From Caulobacter sp. (GTDB taxonomy: Bacteria > Pseudomonadota > Alphaproteobacteria > Caulobacterales > Caulobacteraceae), in assembly GCA_016125585.1 (NCBI GenBank), contig WGLL01000005.1, positions 558,001 through 622,000 of the forward strand: a DNA stretch of 64,000 nt. Reading direction: 5' to 3'. A model generated the notes under the pieces. It was not told where the DNA came from. It saw nothing but the letters and a program-made list of their open reading frames with translations, and made no database searches. Position 1 is the first letter of the stretch, and the number at the start of each line of letters is the position of its first letter. Shown here piece by piece: positions 8,716-17,353 of this stretch. Position numbers and translations under genes: made by a program.

Positions 8716-8907
8716 GGCATTTGCCTTTCTCTGCGACGCGGTCCGTCCGCAAATCGGTCGCGGGCCGGGCGGCGTGATCGTGGGTGATGACCGGCGTGGG
8801 GGAGGGGACGGTCATCGCTGTTGTCGGGCGCCTGTGGCTTGCGTCGCGGCGCTCAGGGCCATAACAGCTAGCGGCCCGACGGGTTCCCCCGTGCAGAGAG
8901 CCTCACC

Positions 8908-10140
8908 GTGACCCGCGACATCGACATCACACGCATCGGCGCCCAGGGCGACGGCATCGGCGAGGGCGGCCTGTTCGTGCCCCTGACCCTTCCCGGAGAG
9001 CGGGTTCGCGCCGAGATCGACGGCGGTCGCGGCGACCTCCGGGAGCTGCTGTCCGCCAGTCCCGACCGGGTCTCGCCCCCCTGTCCGCATTTCGGCGAAT
9101 GCGGCGGCTGCGCCCTGCAGCACTGGTCGGCGGCGCCCTATCTGGCCTGGAAGCGCGAGCGGGTCATCGAGGCCCTGTCGCGGGAGGGGCTTGAGACCGA
9201 GGTGCTTGCGACCTTCGCCTCGCCGCCCGCTTCGCGTCGCCGCCTGGCGCTGCACGCCCGGGCGGTCAAGGGCGGCGCCGTGGTCGGCTTCAAGGCCCGC
9301 CGCTCATGGAAGCTCACCCCCATCGAGGTCTGCGCCATCGCCGATCCGCGGCTGGTCGCCGCCCTGCCGGCTTTGCGCCTGCTGGCGCGGCCCTTCCTTG
9401 AACATCCCAAGTCCGCCCCGACCCTGCACATCACCGTCACCCGCACCGGGCTCGACATCGACGTCACCGGGGTCGAGGCCAGGAGCGGCGGCCTCTCCGC
9501 CGACGCCCGGGTCCGCGCCGCCGAGGCCGCCCAGGCCGGAGACTTCGCCCGCGTCACCCTGGCCGGAGAAGTGCTCTACGGGGCCCGTCAGGCGGTGGTC
9601 ACCCTGGGTCCTGCCCATGTCGCCCTGCCGCCCGGCTCCTTCCTCCAGGCCGTGCCCCAGGCCGAGGAGGCCATGGCCCGCTTTGCCGTCGAGGCCGTCG
9701 AGGGCGCGTCCCGCATCGCAGACCTCTACTGCGGCGTCGGCACCTTCACCTTCCGTCTGGCCCAGGTCGGAACCGTCCTGGCCGCCGACTCCGCCGCCCC
9801 GGCCGTCGCCGCCCTGAAAGCCGCCGCCGGCGCCTCGCCCGGCCTCAAGGCCATCACCGCCGAGGCCCGCGACCTGACCCGCCGCCCGGTGCTGGCCCGC
9901 GAACTGGCCAAGATCGAGGCGGTGGTCTTCGACCCGCCCCGCGCCGGCGCCCTGGAGCAGGCCGGCGAGATCGGCCGCTCAAAGGCCGGCCGCGTGGTCG
10001 GCGTCTCCTGCAACCCGACCACCTTCGCCCGCGACGCCAAGGTGCTGGTCGACGCCGGCTTCAGGCTCGACCGCGTCCTCCCCGTCGACCAGTTCCTCTG
10101 GTCCCCCCACGTCGAGATGGTCGGGGTGTTTTCGCGCTGA
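8908..10140 (+). CDS. TrmA/RlmD-type RNA (uracil-C5) methyltransferase
   Basis: 410-residue SAM-dependent m5U RNA methyltransferase. An N-terminal TRAM-like domain (about residues 1-50) is followed by an iron-sulfur motif CPHFGECGGC (Cys59, Cys65, Cys68, plus a later Cys in the TPIEVC segment), the SAM site DLYCGVGTF near residue 270, and the catalytic Cys in VGVSCNPTTF. The iron-sulfur set places it with RumA/RlmD (23S rRNA U1939) or RlmC rather than TrmA; which uridine is modified cannot be told from sequence alone. Start is GTG 8908 with AGAGAG upstream. The gene ends 8 bp before a palindromic repeat element. Confidence 0.87.
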   Translation: MTRDIDITRIGAQGDGIGEGGLFVPLTLPGERVRAEIDGGRGDLRELLSASPDRVSPPCPHFGECGGCALQHWSAAPYLAWKRERVIEALSREGLETEVLATFASPPASRRRLALHARAVKGGAVVGFKARRSWKLTPIEVCAIADPRLVAALPALRLLARPFLEHPKSAPTLHITVTRTGLDIDVTGVEARSGGLSADARVRAAEAAQAGDFARVTLAGEVLYGARQAVVTLGPAHVALPPGSFLQAVPQAEEAMARFAVEAVEGASRIADLYCGVGTFTFRLAQVGTVLAADSAAPAVAALKAAAGASPGLKAITAEARDLTRRPVLARELAKIEAVVFDPPRAGALEQAGEIGRSKAGRVVGVSCNPTTFARDAKVLVDAGFRLDRVLPVDQFLWSPHVEMVGVFSR

Positions 10141-10147
10141 CGTCTCA

Positions 10148-10282
10148 CCGTCATCCCGGGCGACCGAAGGGCGACCCGGGACCCAGGGGGTGCAGCCCGC
10201 CGGCTGCCAAGCCGCCTTCGACATCCATCCCGGTCATCTCTCGGTCCCGGATAGCCCGCTTCGCGGTCTTCCGGGATGACGG
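10148..10282. repeat. Palindromic intergenic repeat, copy 1 (BIME-like)
   Basis: 135-bp element bounded by CCGTCATCCCGG and its inverted copy CCGGGATGACGG. Each end is itself a small hairpin (CCCGGGCG..GACCCGGGACCCAGG at the left, GTCCCGGA..TTCCGGGATGACGG at the right). Same family as 19979-20114 and 31269-31388. It lies 8 bp after the RNA methyltransferase stop and supplies the stop codon and last 43 codons of the radical SAM gene on the minus strand. Confidence 0.85.
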
Positions 10283-11449
10283 ATCGGTCCCCACCGGCAA
10301 AGGCGCATGCACCGGATTGGCCGTCTCCCCCCGCCGCGCCGAAACGTCCGGCAGCGGCGCGACCGTCCGGCCCTCTCCGAACAGGTCCATCTGGTCGCCG
10401 GCCCTGGGCGGAACCCGAAACAGGTCCAGCGCCATCGGCGGCATCTCGCCGTCCAGCCCGAACCGCCGTCTGGCGGCGGTGAAGCGGCTGGCGATCAGTT
10501 CGGCGATCGGGCCCTCGCCCCTCTGCCGCTCGCCCCAGTTGGCGCTGTAGTCGGCGCCGCCGCGCATCTGGCGGATCAGCGACATCACCTTCGCCGCCCG
10601 ACCGGGCTGGTCCGAGATCAGCCATTGCTGGAACAGGCTGGCGATCTCGCGGGGCAGCCGGATCACCACATAGCCGGCCGAGGTCGCCCCGGCCTGCGCC
10701 GAGGCCTCCAGCACCGCCTCCAGCTCATGGTCGTTCAGCCCCGGGATCACCGGCGCCACCATCACCGCGGTCGGCACGCCGGCGGCGCTGAGGGCCTTCA
10801 CCGTCTCCAGCCGCCGCCCCGGCGTCGCCGCCCGGGGCTCCATGCTGCGGGCCAGCTTGCGGTCGAGGGTGGTGATCGACACCGCCACCCGGCACAGACC
10901 TTCCGCCGCCGCCGGCCCCAGGATGTCGAGGTCGCGCTGCACCAGCGCCGACTTGGTGATCAGGGTGAAAGGGTGCTTGAAGCGATACAGGGTCTCGATC
11001 ACCCGCCGCGTCACCCGCGCCCGCCGCTCGGCCGGCTGATAGGGATCGGTGTCGCCGCCGATATGGATCACCTGCGGCGCGTATCGCTTGCGCGACAGCT
11101 CTTTCGCCAGCAATTCATGGGCGTGCGGCTTGAAGAACAGCCGGCTCTCGAAATCCAGCCCCGGCGACAGGCCCAGATAGGCGTGGGCCGGGCGGGCATA
11201 GCAATAGATGCAGCCGTGCTCGCAGCCGCGATAGGGATTGATCGAGCGGTTGAAGCCGATGTCAGGGCTGTCGTTGCTGGCGATGATGGACTTGGCGTGG
11301 TCGGGTTCGAGGCTTGTGTTCAGCCGCCTCGGCAGGGCGTCGTCGCCGGTCCAGCCGTCGTCGAACGCCTCCCGCTGCAGTGTCAGGAAACGACTGGTCT
11401 CGTTGCTGCGGGCGCCGCGGCCCTTGGTCTGGCTCGGGAGGGGGGACAC
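10151..11449 (-). CDS. PA0069-family radical SAM protein (SplB-related)
   Basis: About 432 residues. The radical SAM motif GCEHGCIYCYA gives the CxxxCxxC iron-sulfur site at Cys76, Cys80 and Cys83 counted from the GTG at 11449. 'INPYRGCEHGCIYCYARP' and 'NWGERQRGEGPI' are typical of the PA0069 group, distant relatives of spore photoproduct lyase (SplB); its reaction is not established. GTG 11449 is chosen because it lies 25 bp downstream of a LexA-type operator; a longer frame to 11524 would put the operator inside the gene. The last 43 codons come from the repeat at 10148-10282, so the natural C-terminus was probably after 'APLPDVSARRGE..'. Operator position suggests SOS control. Confidence 0.85.
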   Translation of the reverse strand: MSPLPSQTKGRGARSNETSRFLTLQREAFDDGWTGDDALPRRLNTSLEPDHAKSIIASNDSPDIGFNRSINPYRGCEHGCIYCYARPAHAYLGLSPGLDFESRLFFKPHAHELLAKELSRKRYAPQVIHIGGDTDPYQPAERRARVTRRVIETLYRFKHPFTLITKSALVQRDLDILGPAAAEGLCRVAVSITTLDRKLARSMEPRAATPGRRLETVKALSAAGVPTAVMVAPVIPGLNDHELEAVLEASAQAGATSAGYVVIRLPREIASLFQQWLISDQPGRAAKVMSLIRQMRGGADYSANWGERQRGEGPIAELIASRFTAARRRFGLDGEMPPMALDLFRVPPRAGDQMDLFGEGRTVAPLPDVSARRGETANPVHAPLPVGTDPSSRKTAKRAIRDREMTGMDVEGGLAAGGLHPLGPGSPFGRPG

Positions 11450-11473
11450 GCGTCGGACTCTATCATCGAACGC

Positions 11474-11488
11474 GAACAAAACAAGAAC
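11474..11488 (-). promoter_or_regulatory. LexA (SOS) operator, alphaproteobacterial type
   Basis: On the minus strand the sequence reads GTTC-TTGTTTT-GTTC, an exact GTTC-N7-GTTC direct repeat, the LexA box known from Caulobacter and Rhodobacter. It sits 25 bp upstream of the GTG of the radical SAM gene, where LexA would cover the promoter, in an otherwise AT-richer intergenic stretch. Confidence 0.72.
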
Positions 11489-11592
11489 TCGATGTTTCGG
11501 GCGATGGTTAATATCCACACACAAAAGATGAACATCACCGCCCCGGCCGGTGATCGGGGCTCGGCCCCTTTCCAGCGCACGACCGAAGCGTC

Positions 11593-12279
11593 ATGAACGG
11601 ACCCATGATCTCCGTCGTCATCCCCACCCTCAACGCCGCCCGGGGGCTGCCGGCCGCCCTGACCGCCCTGGTTCCGGCGGCGGTCGAGGGGTTGGTCAAG
11701 GAAGTGATCATCGTCGATGGCGGCTCCGTCGACGCCACCCTCGCCATCGCCGGGGACGCCGGCGCCAGGGTCCTGACCACGCCCCCGTCGCGCGGCGGCC
11801 AGCTGGCCGCCGGCTGCGAGGCCGCGCGCGGCGACTGGCTGCTGTGCCTGCATGCCGACACCCGGCTGGAGCCCGACTGGGAAACGGCCGCCGCGGGGCA
11901 CATGGCCCGGGGCGAGGACCTCGCCGGCTACTTCCGTTTTGCCCTCGACGATCGCGGCGCCCGGCCCCGTCTCTGGGAAGCCGGGGTCGCCCTGCGCGCC
12001 GGTCTTCTGGGGCTGCCCTACGGCGATCAGGGACTTCTCGTCTCGCAAACTCTGTATCAGGCCGTCGGCGGCTATCGCCCCCTGCCGCTGTTCGAGGATG
12101 TCGACCTCGTCCGCCGCTTGGGTCGCGCCGCGCTGCGTCCCCTTGAGGCCCGGGCCCTCACCTCGGCCGAGAGATTCCGCCGACAGGGCTATCTGGCCCG
12201 CAGCCTCGGCAACTGGAGCCTGCTGGCCCGCTACCTCGCCGGCGCCGATCCGGCCCGCCTCGCCGAGCGCTATGGCTAG
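11593..12279 (+). CDS. TIGR04283-family glycosyltransferase (GT2-like)
   Basis: 228-residue GT-A glycosyltransferase. The N-terminus shows 'SVVIPTLNAARGL', then IIVDGGSVD (nucleotide-sugar Asp) and CLHADTRLE (the DxD-like metal site, about residue 80). 'GLPYGDQGLLV' and 'FEDVDLVRRL' are the conserved C-terminal pieces of TIGR04283 proteins. Members sit beside TIGR04282 proteins, as here; some such pairs were named for arsenosugar synthesis but most hosts have no evidence for that. Cytoplasmic, no TM. It shares 8 bp with the next gene, so the pair is translated together. ATG 11593 is used; a second Met follows 4 codons later. Confidence 0.83.
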   Translation: MNGPMISVVIPTLNAARGLPAALTALVPAAVEGLVKEVIIVDGGSVDATLAIAGDAGARVLTTPPSRGGQLAAGCEAARGDWLLCLHADTRLEPDWETAAAGHMARGEDLAGYFRFALDDRGARPRLWEAGVALRAGLLGLPYGDQGLLVSQTLYQAVGGYRPLPLFEDVDLVRRLGRAALRPLEARALTSAERFRRQGYLARSLGNWSLLARYLAGADPARLAERYG

Positions 12280-12877
12280 GCCGACCCTGATCGTCTTTGC
12301 CCGCGCCCCGGCCATCGGCGTCGGCAAGACCCGGCTGGCCCGCGACGTCGGCGCTGTCGAGGCCTGGCGCCTCTATCGGCAGATGAGCGGCCGGCTGATC
12401 CGCGCCCTGGCTGACCCGCGCTGGCGGCTGATCGTCCGCCTGGCCGGCGCCGCGCCCGATCCCGCCTGGGGACCGGTGCGGCTGGAGGATCAGGGTCAAG
12501 GCGATCTGGGCCAGCGCCTCCAACGCGCCCTTCGCACCCATTCGGCCGGTCCCGTCGCGGTGACAGGAACCGACGCGCCCGATGTCTCCCCCGCCCGCGT
12601 CGCCCGCGCCTTCGCCGCGACGCGGGGCGGTCATGCGGTGCTGGGCCCGGCGGAGGACGGCGGCTTCTGGCTGCTGGCGCTGGCGGCGCGGCGGGCGCGG
12701 ACGGTGTCCCTGGCGGGCGTGCGCTGGTCCGGCCCCGACACCCTGACCGACACCGAGGCGGCCCTTGGCGGTCCGGTTCGCCGGCTGGAGATGCTGTCCG
12801 ACATCGACACCGGCGCTGATCTCGCCCGCTGGCGGTCGGCTCAGTTGTCGGCCCGCATGTCGATCACCCGCTCGTAG
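12272..12877 (+). CDS. TIGR04282/DUF2064-family glycosyltransferase
   Basis: 201-residue cytoplasmic protein with the nucleotidyl/glycosyl-transferase fold of DUF2064. Start 'PTLIVFARAPAIGVGKTRLA' has the basic GKTRL loop that binds the nucleotide; 'VTGTDAPDVSP' (about residues 90-100) and 'GPAEDGGFWLLAL' (about 125-137) are diagnostic family blocks. The ATG lies inside the end of the preceding glycosyltransferase. Its 3' end overlaps the convergent transglycosylase gene by 37 bp. The substrate is unknown; together with its partner it may build a small glycosylated metabolite. Confidence 0.82.
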   Translation: MARPTLIVFARAPAIGVGKTRLARDVGAVEAWRLYRQMSGRLIRALADPRWRLIVRLAGAAPDPAWGPVRLEDQGQGDLGQRLQRALRTHSAGPVAVTGTDAPDVSPARVARAFAATRGGHAVLGPAEDGGFWLLALAARRARTVSLAGVRWSGPDTLTDTEAALGGPVRRLEMLSDIDTGADLARWRSAQLSARMSITRS

Positions 12878-14499
12878 CGCACCGCCGCATCGAGGGTCGC
12901 CGTCGGCCGGCCGAACATCCGCCGATAGGTCCAGTAGCCGAAGGCGACCTTCTCCACGTAATCCCGCGTCTCCCGCGCCGGCAGGCTTTCGATGAACAGC
13001 AGGGCGTCGGAGTCGGGGTCCATGCGCGAGCGGGTCTTCAGCACCGCCCCGGCCCCGCCGTTGTAGGCGGCGATGACCTGGAACAGGTCCCAGGCCTGGT
13101 CGCCGCCGCCCAGCCCCCGCTCGATCAGCCAGGTCATGTAGTCTTGGCCGACCCGCAGATTCACCGGCGGGTCGAACAGCGGCATGATGTTGTTGAGCAA
13201 CTTGTCGTCGCCCGCCGCCCGGGCCGCCGACTCCGGCCGCACCTGCATCAGGCCGACGGCGCCGGCGGCGCTGTAGGCATAAGGGTTGAACCGGCTTTCC
13301 TGCCGCACCAGGGCATAGATCAGCGCCCGGTCGAGGGTGAAGCCGCCATCGGGATAGAGCTCCGGCGCCTCATAGGGTTCGGGACGATAGGGGCGGGCCC
13401 GGGTGCGGGTCTGGGTCGGCCCGGCCGAGGGCGTCGGGGCCGCCTGCAGGGGGACGTTCAGCGCCACGATCAGAGCCTGCCACTGGCGCTGGGCGGTTTC
13501 GCTGCGGGCCAGCGCAAGGCCGACCCGCAGTTCCTGCGCGGCCTCGACGGTGCGGCCGAGCTGCACCAGGGCGGCGGCGCGGCGGGCGCGCGGGTCCCGG
13601 TCGATCAGATCGGCGGCGCGGCTGTCCTCGCGGGTCGAGACCCGCCACAGCAAGGGATCGGGCGAGGCGGGCTCGGCGGCCGCGGCGGGGAGGGCCTCGG
13701 CCCGGCCCAGTTTCAGTCCGGCCGATCGCTGACCGCCCATCTCCAGCTTCCGGGCCGCCAGCAGGCCATAGAAGGTATAGGGCGCGGCGGCGGCGTGATT
13801 GAAATAGTCCCGGGCGGCGGCCGTATCGCCCAGCCGCTCGGCGCAACGAGCGGCCCAGAACCAGGCGCCGGCCCGATACCAGTCGTCGTTGCTGTCGTCC
13901 TCGGCCACCTGCAGGAAGAAGCGGCGCGCCTCCTCGACCTTGCCCAGCCGCCAGCCGGCCAGCCCGGCGATCCACGGCTCGCCCGCCGACGGGGCCAGCA
14001 CCCAGGCCTCGTCCACCCGGCCGGAATAATAGGCGTCGCGGGCCTCGAAGCTGGCGTCGCCGGAGGTGCTGGTCTGCACCGTCGCCATCCAGGCCCGGCT
14101 CGCGGCCAGGAAACTCGGGGCCCTGGGCTCTCGGGCGCCTTTCGGTTGCCGCTTCTGGGCCAGGGCGTAGATGCGCTCGGCCCCGCCAAGATCGGCGTAG
14201 TCCTTCAGCCAGCCGGCCAGTTCGTCATAGCTGGCCTTGTAGGCGGTCGGATGCATCAGCTTGACGAACATCACATGCCCGACCAGCGAGCGGTCCCTGA
14301 CCTTGACCAGCGCCGCCTCGGCCTCGTCGAAGTCGCCCCGGTCGGCGGCGGAGAAGGCGGCCCGGTACCGGGCCTCGTCGGCGGAGCTCAGGGGGCCGTC
14401 GGCGGCCATGGCCGGCGCGCTGGCCAGCCAGACCTGGGCCAGCACGGCGAGGACCACGCCGAAAAGAATCCTGGATACGCGATTGCCGGCTGACGCCAT
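12841..14499 (-). CDS. Soluble lytic murein transglycosylase (Slt70-like)
   Basis: 552-residue periplasmic enzyme that cleaves peptidoglycan between MurNAc and GlcNAc. A signal peptide (residues 1-32, ending APAMA) is followed by a helical superhelical U-domain (about 35-370), and a C-terminal SLT catalytic domain. The catalytic Glu401 is in 'RQESRFNPYAYSAAGA', then 'GLMQV' and 'IAAYNGG' motifs. ATG 14499 begins the signal peptide. It lies just upstream of the uracil-DNA glycosylase gene on the opposite side of a short gap, both on the minus strand. Confidence 0.9.
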   Translation of the reverse strand: MASAGNRVSRILFGVVLAVLAQVWLASAPAMAADGPLSSADEARYRAAFSAADRGDFDEAEAALVKVRDRSLVGHVMFVKLMHPTAYKASYDELAGWLKDYADLGGAERIYALAQKRQPKGAREPRAPSFLAASRAWMATVQTSTSGDASFEARDAYYSGRVDEAWVLAPSAGEPWIAGLAGWRLGKVEEARRFFLQVAEDDSNDDWYRAGAWFWAARCAERLGDTAAARDYFNHAAAAPYTFYGLLAARKLEMGGQRSAGLKLGRAEALPAAAAEPASPDPLLWRVSTREDSRAADLIDRDPRARRAAALVQLGRTVEAAQELRVGLALARSETAQRQWQALIVALNVPLQAAPTPSAGPTQTRTRARPYRPEPYEAPELYPDGGFTLDRALIYALVRQESRFNPYAYSAAGAVGLMQVRPESAARAAGDDKLLNNIMPLFDPPVNLRVGQDYMTWLIERGLGGGDQAWDLFQVIAAYNGGAGAVLKTRSRMDPDSDALLFIESLPARETRDYVEKVAFGYWTYRRMFGRPTATLDAAVRYERVIDMRADN

Positions 14500-14558
14500 G
14501 CCTTGGTCTACCCCCGTGCGGCCCCCCGCGCGGTCTGCCCTGCAAGAGCCGTGCAGAT

Positions 14559-15377
14559 TTATTCGGGCCGTCCCTGGCGATCAAGCCTCTCGGTCAGGGT
14601 CAGCAGATCCAGCCAGGCCTTCTTCTTGGCCGCCGGCTGTCGCAGCAGGAAGGCCGGGTGCAGGGTCGGCAGCGCCGGAAGGTCGAGTTTTCCGTCACTC
14701 GACTTCCATTCGAACCAGCGCCCGCGCAGCGACAGGATGCCTTCGTCCCGTTTCAGCACGGCCTTGGCCGGGGCGCCGCCCGCCAGCAGCAGCATGCGCG
14801 GCTTCACCAGGGTGATGGCCCGCTCCAGGAAGGGGGCGCAGATAGCTTGTTCGGCCGGGGTCGGGGTGCGATTGCCGGGCGGGCGCCAGAAGACGGTGTT
14901 GGTGATGAACACCCGCCCCTCGAGCCCCGCCGCCGCCAGCATCCGGTCCAGCAGCTTGCCGGCCCGGCCGACAAACGGCGCGCCCTGGGCGTCCTCGTCG
15001 GCCCCGGGGGCCTCGCCGATGATCATCAGCGGGGCGTCGGCGGCGCCGCGCGAAAACACGGCCTGCCGCGCACCCTCATGGCGCAGGGGACAGCCCTCGA
15101 AGGCGGCGATGGCCTCGGCCAGGGCCTCCAGGGTGTCGGCGGCGGCGGCCGCGGCCCGGGCCTGGCTGACCGCCTCGGCGATGTCGGGGCCGGCGGCGGG
15201 GCGTACGGTCCGAAGCGGAGTCGGCGGCGGGCTTGGCGGGCGAACCTTGGCCTTCAGCCGCTCGGCGCCCTCGGCCAGGCGATCGAAGGACTCCTCGCCA
15301 TACAGGGCGTCGATCCCCGCCTCGGCCCAGAAGGCGAGCAGGCTCTCGGCGGCGCGGCGGTCAAGGGCGGGAGTCAT
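14559..15377 (-). CDS. Uracil-DNA glycosylase, family 4-like, with incomplete Fe-S cysteine set
   Basis: 272 residues. The C-terminal 185 form a UDG fold with GEAPGADED (motif 1, water-activating region), 'GAPFVGRAGKLLD', 'RPPGNRTPTPAE' and the substrate-binding 'LPTLHPAFLLR' near residues 237-247. Family 4 enzymes remove uracil from deaminated DNA and normally ligate a 4Fe-4S cluster with four Cys. Here the positions equal to T. maritima Cys17 and Cys102 are kept (Cys96, Cys180), whereas Cys14 and Cys86 are replaced (Phe93, Trp164). The first 80 residues are a low-complexity Ala/Pro-rich extension. ATG 15377 used. Confidence 0.85.
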   Translation of the reverse strand: MTPALDRRAAESLLAFWAEAGIDALYGEESFDRLAEGAERLKAKVRPPSPPPTPLRTVRPAAGPDIAEAVSQARAAAAAADTLEALAEAIAAFEGCPLRHEGARQAVFSRGAADAPLMIIGEAPGADEDAQGAPFVGRAGKLLDRMLAAAGLEGRVFITNTVFWRPPGNRTPTPAEQAICAPFLERAITLVKPRMLLLAGGAPAKAVLKRDEGILSLRGRWFEWKSSDGKLDLPALPTLHPAFLLRQPAAKKKAWLDLLTLTERLDRQGRPE

Positions 15378-15574
15378 CTGTCGCTCAGGATAGGGGCGCG
15401 CGGCCGTCGGGTCATCCCCCGAGATGCGTTCCCGCCGATCGGCCTTGCAGAGGCGGGATGGCGCCGCAAAGGGCCGGATAATGGGCCGCCAGGGCCGATC
15501 CTGCCCATTCGCCCTTGACCGCCCTTGCGTCTGCTTAAGATAAGCAGGGCAGGCAATCGAACCGGGGACTGACC

Positions 15575-17260
15575 ATGAGCGACATCGACACCGCCGCCGA
15601 AGAGCGGGAAGCCATGGAGTACGACGTCGTCATCGTCGGCGGCGGACCGGCCGGCCTGTCCGCCGCGATCCGGCTGAAGCAAATGGCGGCCGAGGCCGGA
15701 ACCGAGGTTTCGGTTGCGGTTCTGGAGAAGGGCTCCGAGGTCGGCGCCCATATCCTGTCCGGCGCGGTCATCGACCCAAAGGCCCTGAACGAACTGATTC
15801 CCGACTGGAAGGAGCAGGGCGCGCCGCTCGAGACCCCGGTGACCAGGGATCGCTTCCTGGTGCTGGGTCCGCAGGGCGAGCTGGACCTGCCGATGTTCGC
15901 CATGCCGCCGTTCATGCACAATGACGGCTGCTACATCTCGTCCCTGGCCAACATCTGCCGCTGGCTGGCCACCCAGGCCGAAAACCTGGGCGTGGAAATC
16001 TACCCGGGCTTCGCGGCCTCCGATCTGGTCTGGCGCGAGGATGGCTCGGTCAAGGGCGTCATCGTCGGCGTGGTCGGCATCGGCAAGGACGGCCAGAAGA
16101 AGGGCGCCTACGAGCCGGGCATGGAACTGCACGGCAAATACGTCTTCTTCGCCGAGGGCGTGCGCGGCTCGCTGTCCAAGCAGCTGATCGCCAAATTCGA
16201 CCTCGCCAAGGGCAAGAGCCCGCAGAAGTACGGCATCGGCATCAAGGAACTCTGGCAGGTCCCGCCGGAGAATCACCAGCCGGGCCTGGCCCAGCACACC
16301 ACCGGCTGGCCGCTGGACAACAACACCGGCGGCGGCAGCTTCATGTACCACTTCGGGGACAACTACGTGGCCATCGGCTACGTCGTGCACCTGAACTACA
16401 AGAACCCCTTCCTCTCGCCCTTCGACGAGTTCCAGCAGTTCAAGCATCACCCCTCGGTCAAGCCGCATCTGGTCGGCGGCAAGCGCATCGCCTACGGCGC
16501 CCGCGCCATCACCGAGGGCGGCTACCAGTCGGTGCCCAAGCTGACCTTCCCGGGCGGGGTGCTGATCGGTTGCTCGGCCGGCTTCGTCAATGTGCCCCGG
16601 ATCAAGGGCAGCCATAACGCCATGAAGACCGGCATGCTGGCCGCCGAGGAGGCCTTCAAGGCGCTCCAGGCCGGCCGCGAGGGCGACGAGCTGACCGCCT
16701 ACCAGGACGCCTATGAGGGCAGCTGGGTGGCGAAAGAGCTGAAGCTGGTCCGCAACGCCAAGCCGCTGCTGTCCAAACTCGGCACCTTCCTCGGCGGCGC
16801 CGTCGGCATGTTCGACATGTGGTGCAACTACCTGCTGGGCGGCTTTTCCTTCTTCGGCACCATCGCCCACGAAAAGACCGACGCGGCCTCGACCGAGACG
16901 GCCGACAAGCACAAGCAGAAGGTCTATCCCAAGCCCGACGGCGTGATCAGCTTCGACAAGCTGTCCAGCGTCTTCCTCTCGGCGACCAACCACGAGGAGG
17001 ACCAGCCGGCCCACCTCAAGCTGAAGGACCCGTCGATCCCGATCGACGTCAACCTGCCCAAATACGGCGAACCGGCCCGGCTCTACTGCCCGGCGGGGGT
17101 CTATGAGGTGCTCTACGACGACGCCGGGAACAATCCCAAGTTCCAGATCAACGCCCAGAACTGCGTCCACTGCAAAACCTGCGACATCAAGGACCCGTCG
17201 CAGAACATCGTCTGGACCACGCCGGAGGGCGGCGGCGGGCCGAACTACCCGAACATGTAG
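15575..17260 (+). CDS. Electron transfer flavoprotein-ubiquinone oxidoreductase (ETF-QO)
   Basis: 561-residue peripheral membrane flavoprotein that takes electrons from ETF, reduced by acyl-CoA and other dehydrogenases, and passes them to ubiquinone. FAD-binding VVIVGGGPAGLSAA lies at about residues 18-31, 'GAHILSGAV' and 'GCSAGFVNVPRIKG' are family blocks, and the C-terminal 4Fe-4S ligands are Cys505, Cys530, Cys533 and Cys536 (the last three in NCVHCKTCD). Length equals the mitochondrial enzyme without presequence. ATG 15575, with an acidic N-terminus. Followed by a GC hairpin. Confidence 0.95.
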   Translation: MSDIDTAAEEREAMEYDVVIVGGGPAGLSAAIRLKQMAAEAGTEVSVAVLEKGSEVGAHILSGAVIDPKALNELIPDWKEQGAPLETPVTRDRFLVLGPQGELDLPMFAMPPFMHNDGCYISSLANICRWLATQAENLGVEIYPGFAASDLVWREDGSVKGVIVGVVGIGKDGQKKGAYEPGMELHGKYVFFAEGVRGSLSKQLIAKFDLAKGKSPQKYGIGIKELWQVPPENHQPGLAQHTTGWPLDNNTGGGSFMYHFGDNYVAIGYVVHLNYKNPFLSPFDEFQQFKHHPSVKPHLVGGKRIAYGARAITEGGYQSVPKLTFPGGVLIGCSAGFVNVPRIKGSHNAMKTGMLAAEEAFKALQAGREGDELTAYQDAYEGSWVAKELKLVRNAKPLLSKLGTFLGGAVGMFDMWCNYLLGGFSFFGTIAHEKTDAASTETADKHKQKVYPKPDGVISFDKLSSVFLSATNHEEDQPAHLKLKDPSIPIDVNLPKYGEPARLYCPAGVYEVLYDDAGNNPKFQINAQNCVHCKTCDIKDPSQNIVWTTPEGGGGPNYPNM

Positions 17261-17266
17261 CCGTCG

Positions 17267-17294
17267 GCGTCCCCGGGGTTTTCCGGGGGCGCCA
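17267..17294 (+). terminator. Hairpin after ETF-QO, possible terminator
   Basis: 11-bp stem with one G-U pair (17267-17277 with 17284-17294) and a 6-nt loop GGTTTT, 7 bp after the ETF-QO stop. There is no T-run, so termination may be weak or factor-dependent. Confidence 0.5.
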
Positions 17295-17353
17295 ATTCCC
17301 GTCCCGGCGTGAACCGCCTTGCTCCCGCCACCGATTGCGGCAAGTTAGGCGTC

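Noticed and set aside
15374..17170. A 598-codon minus-strand frame opposite ETF-QO
   Set aside because: Shadow; no motifs, low-complexity Val/Gly/Leu/Gln composition. ETF-QO is complete on the plus strand.
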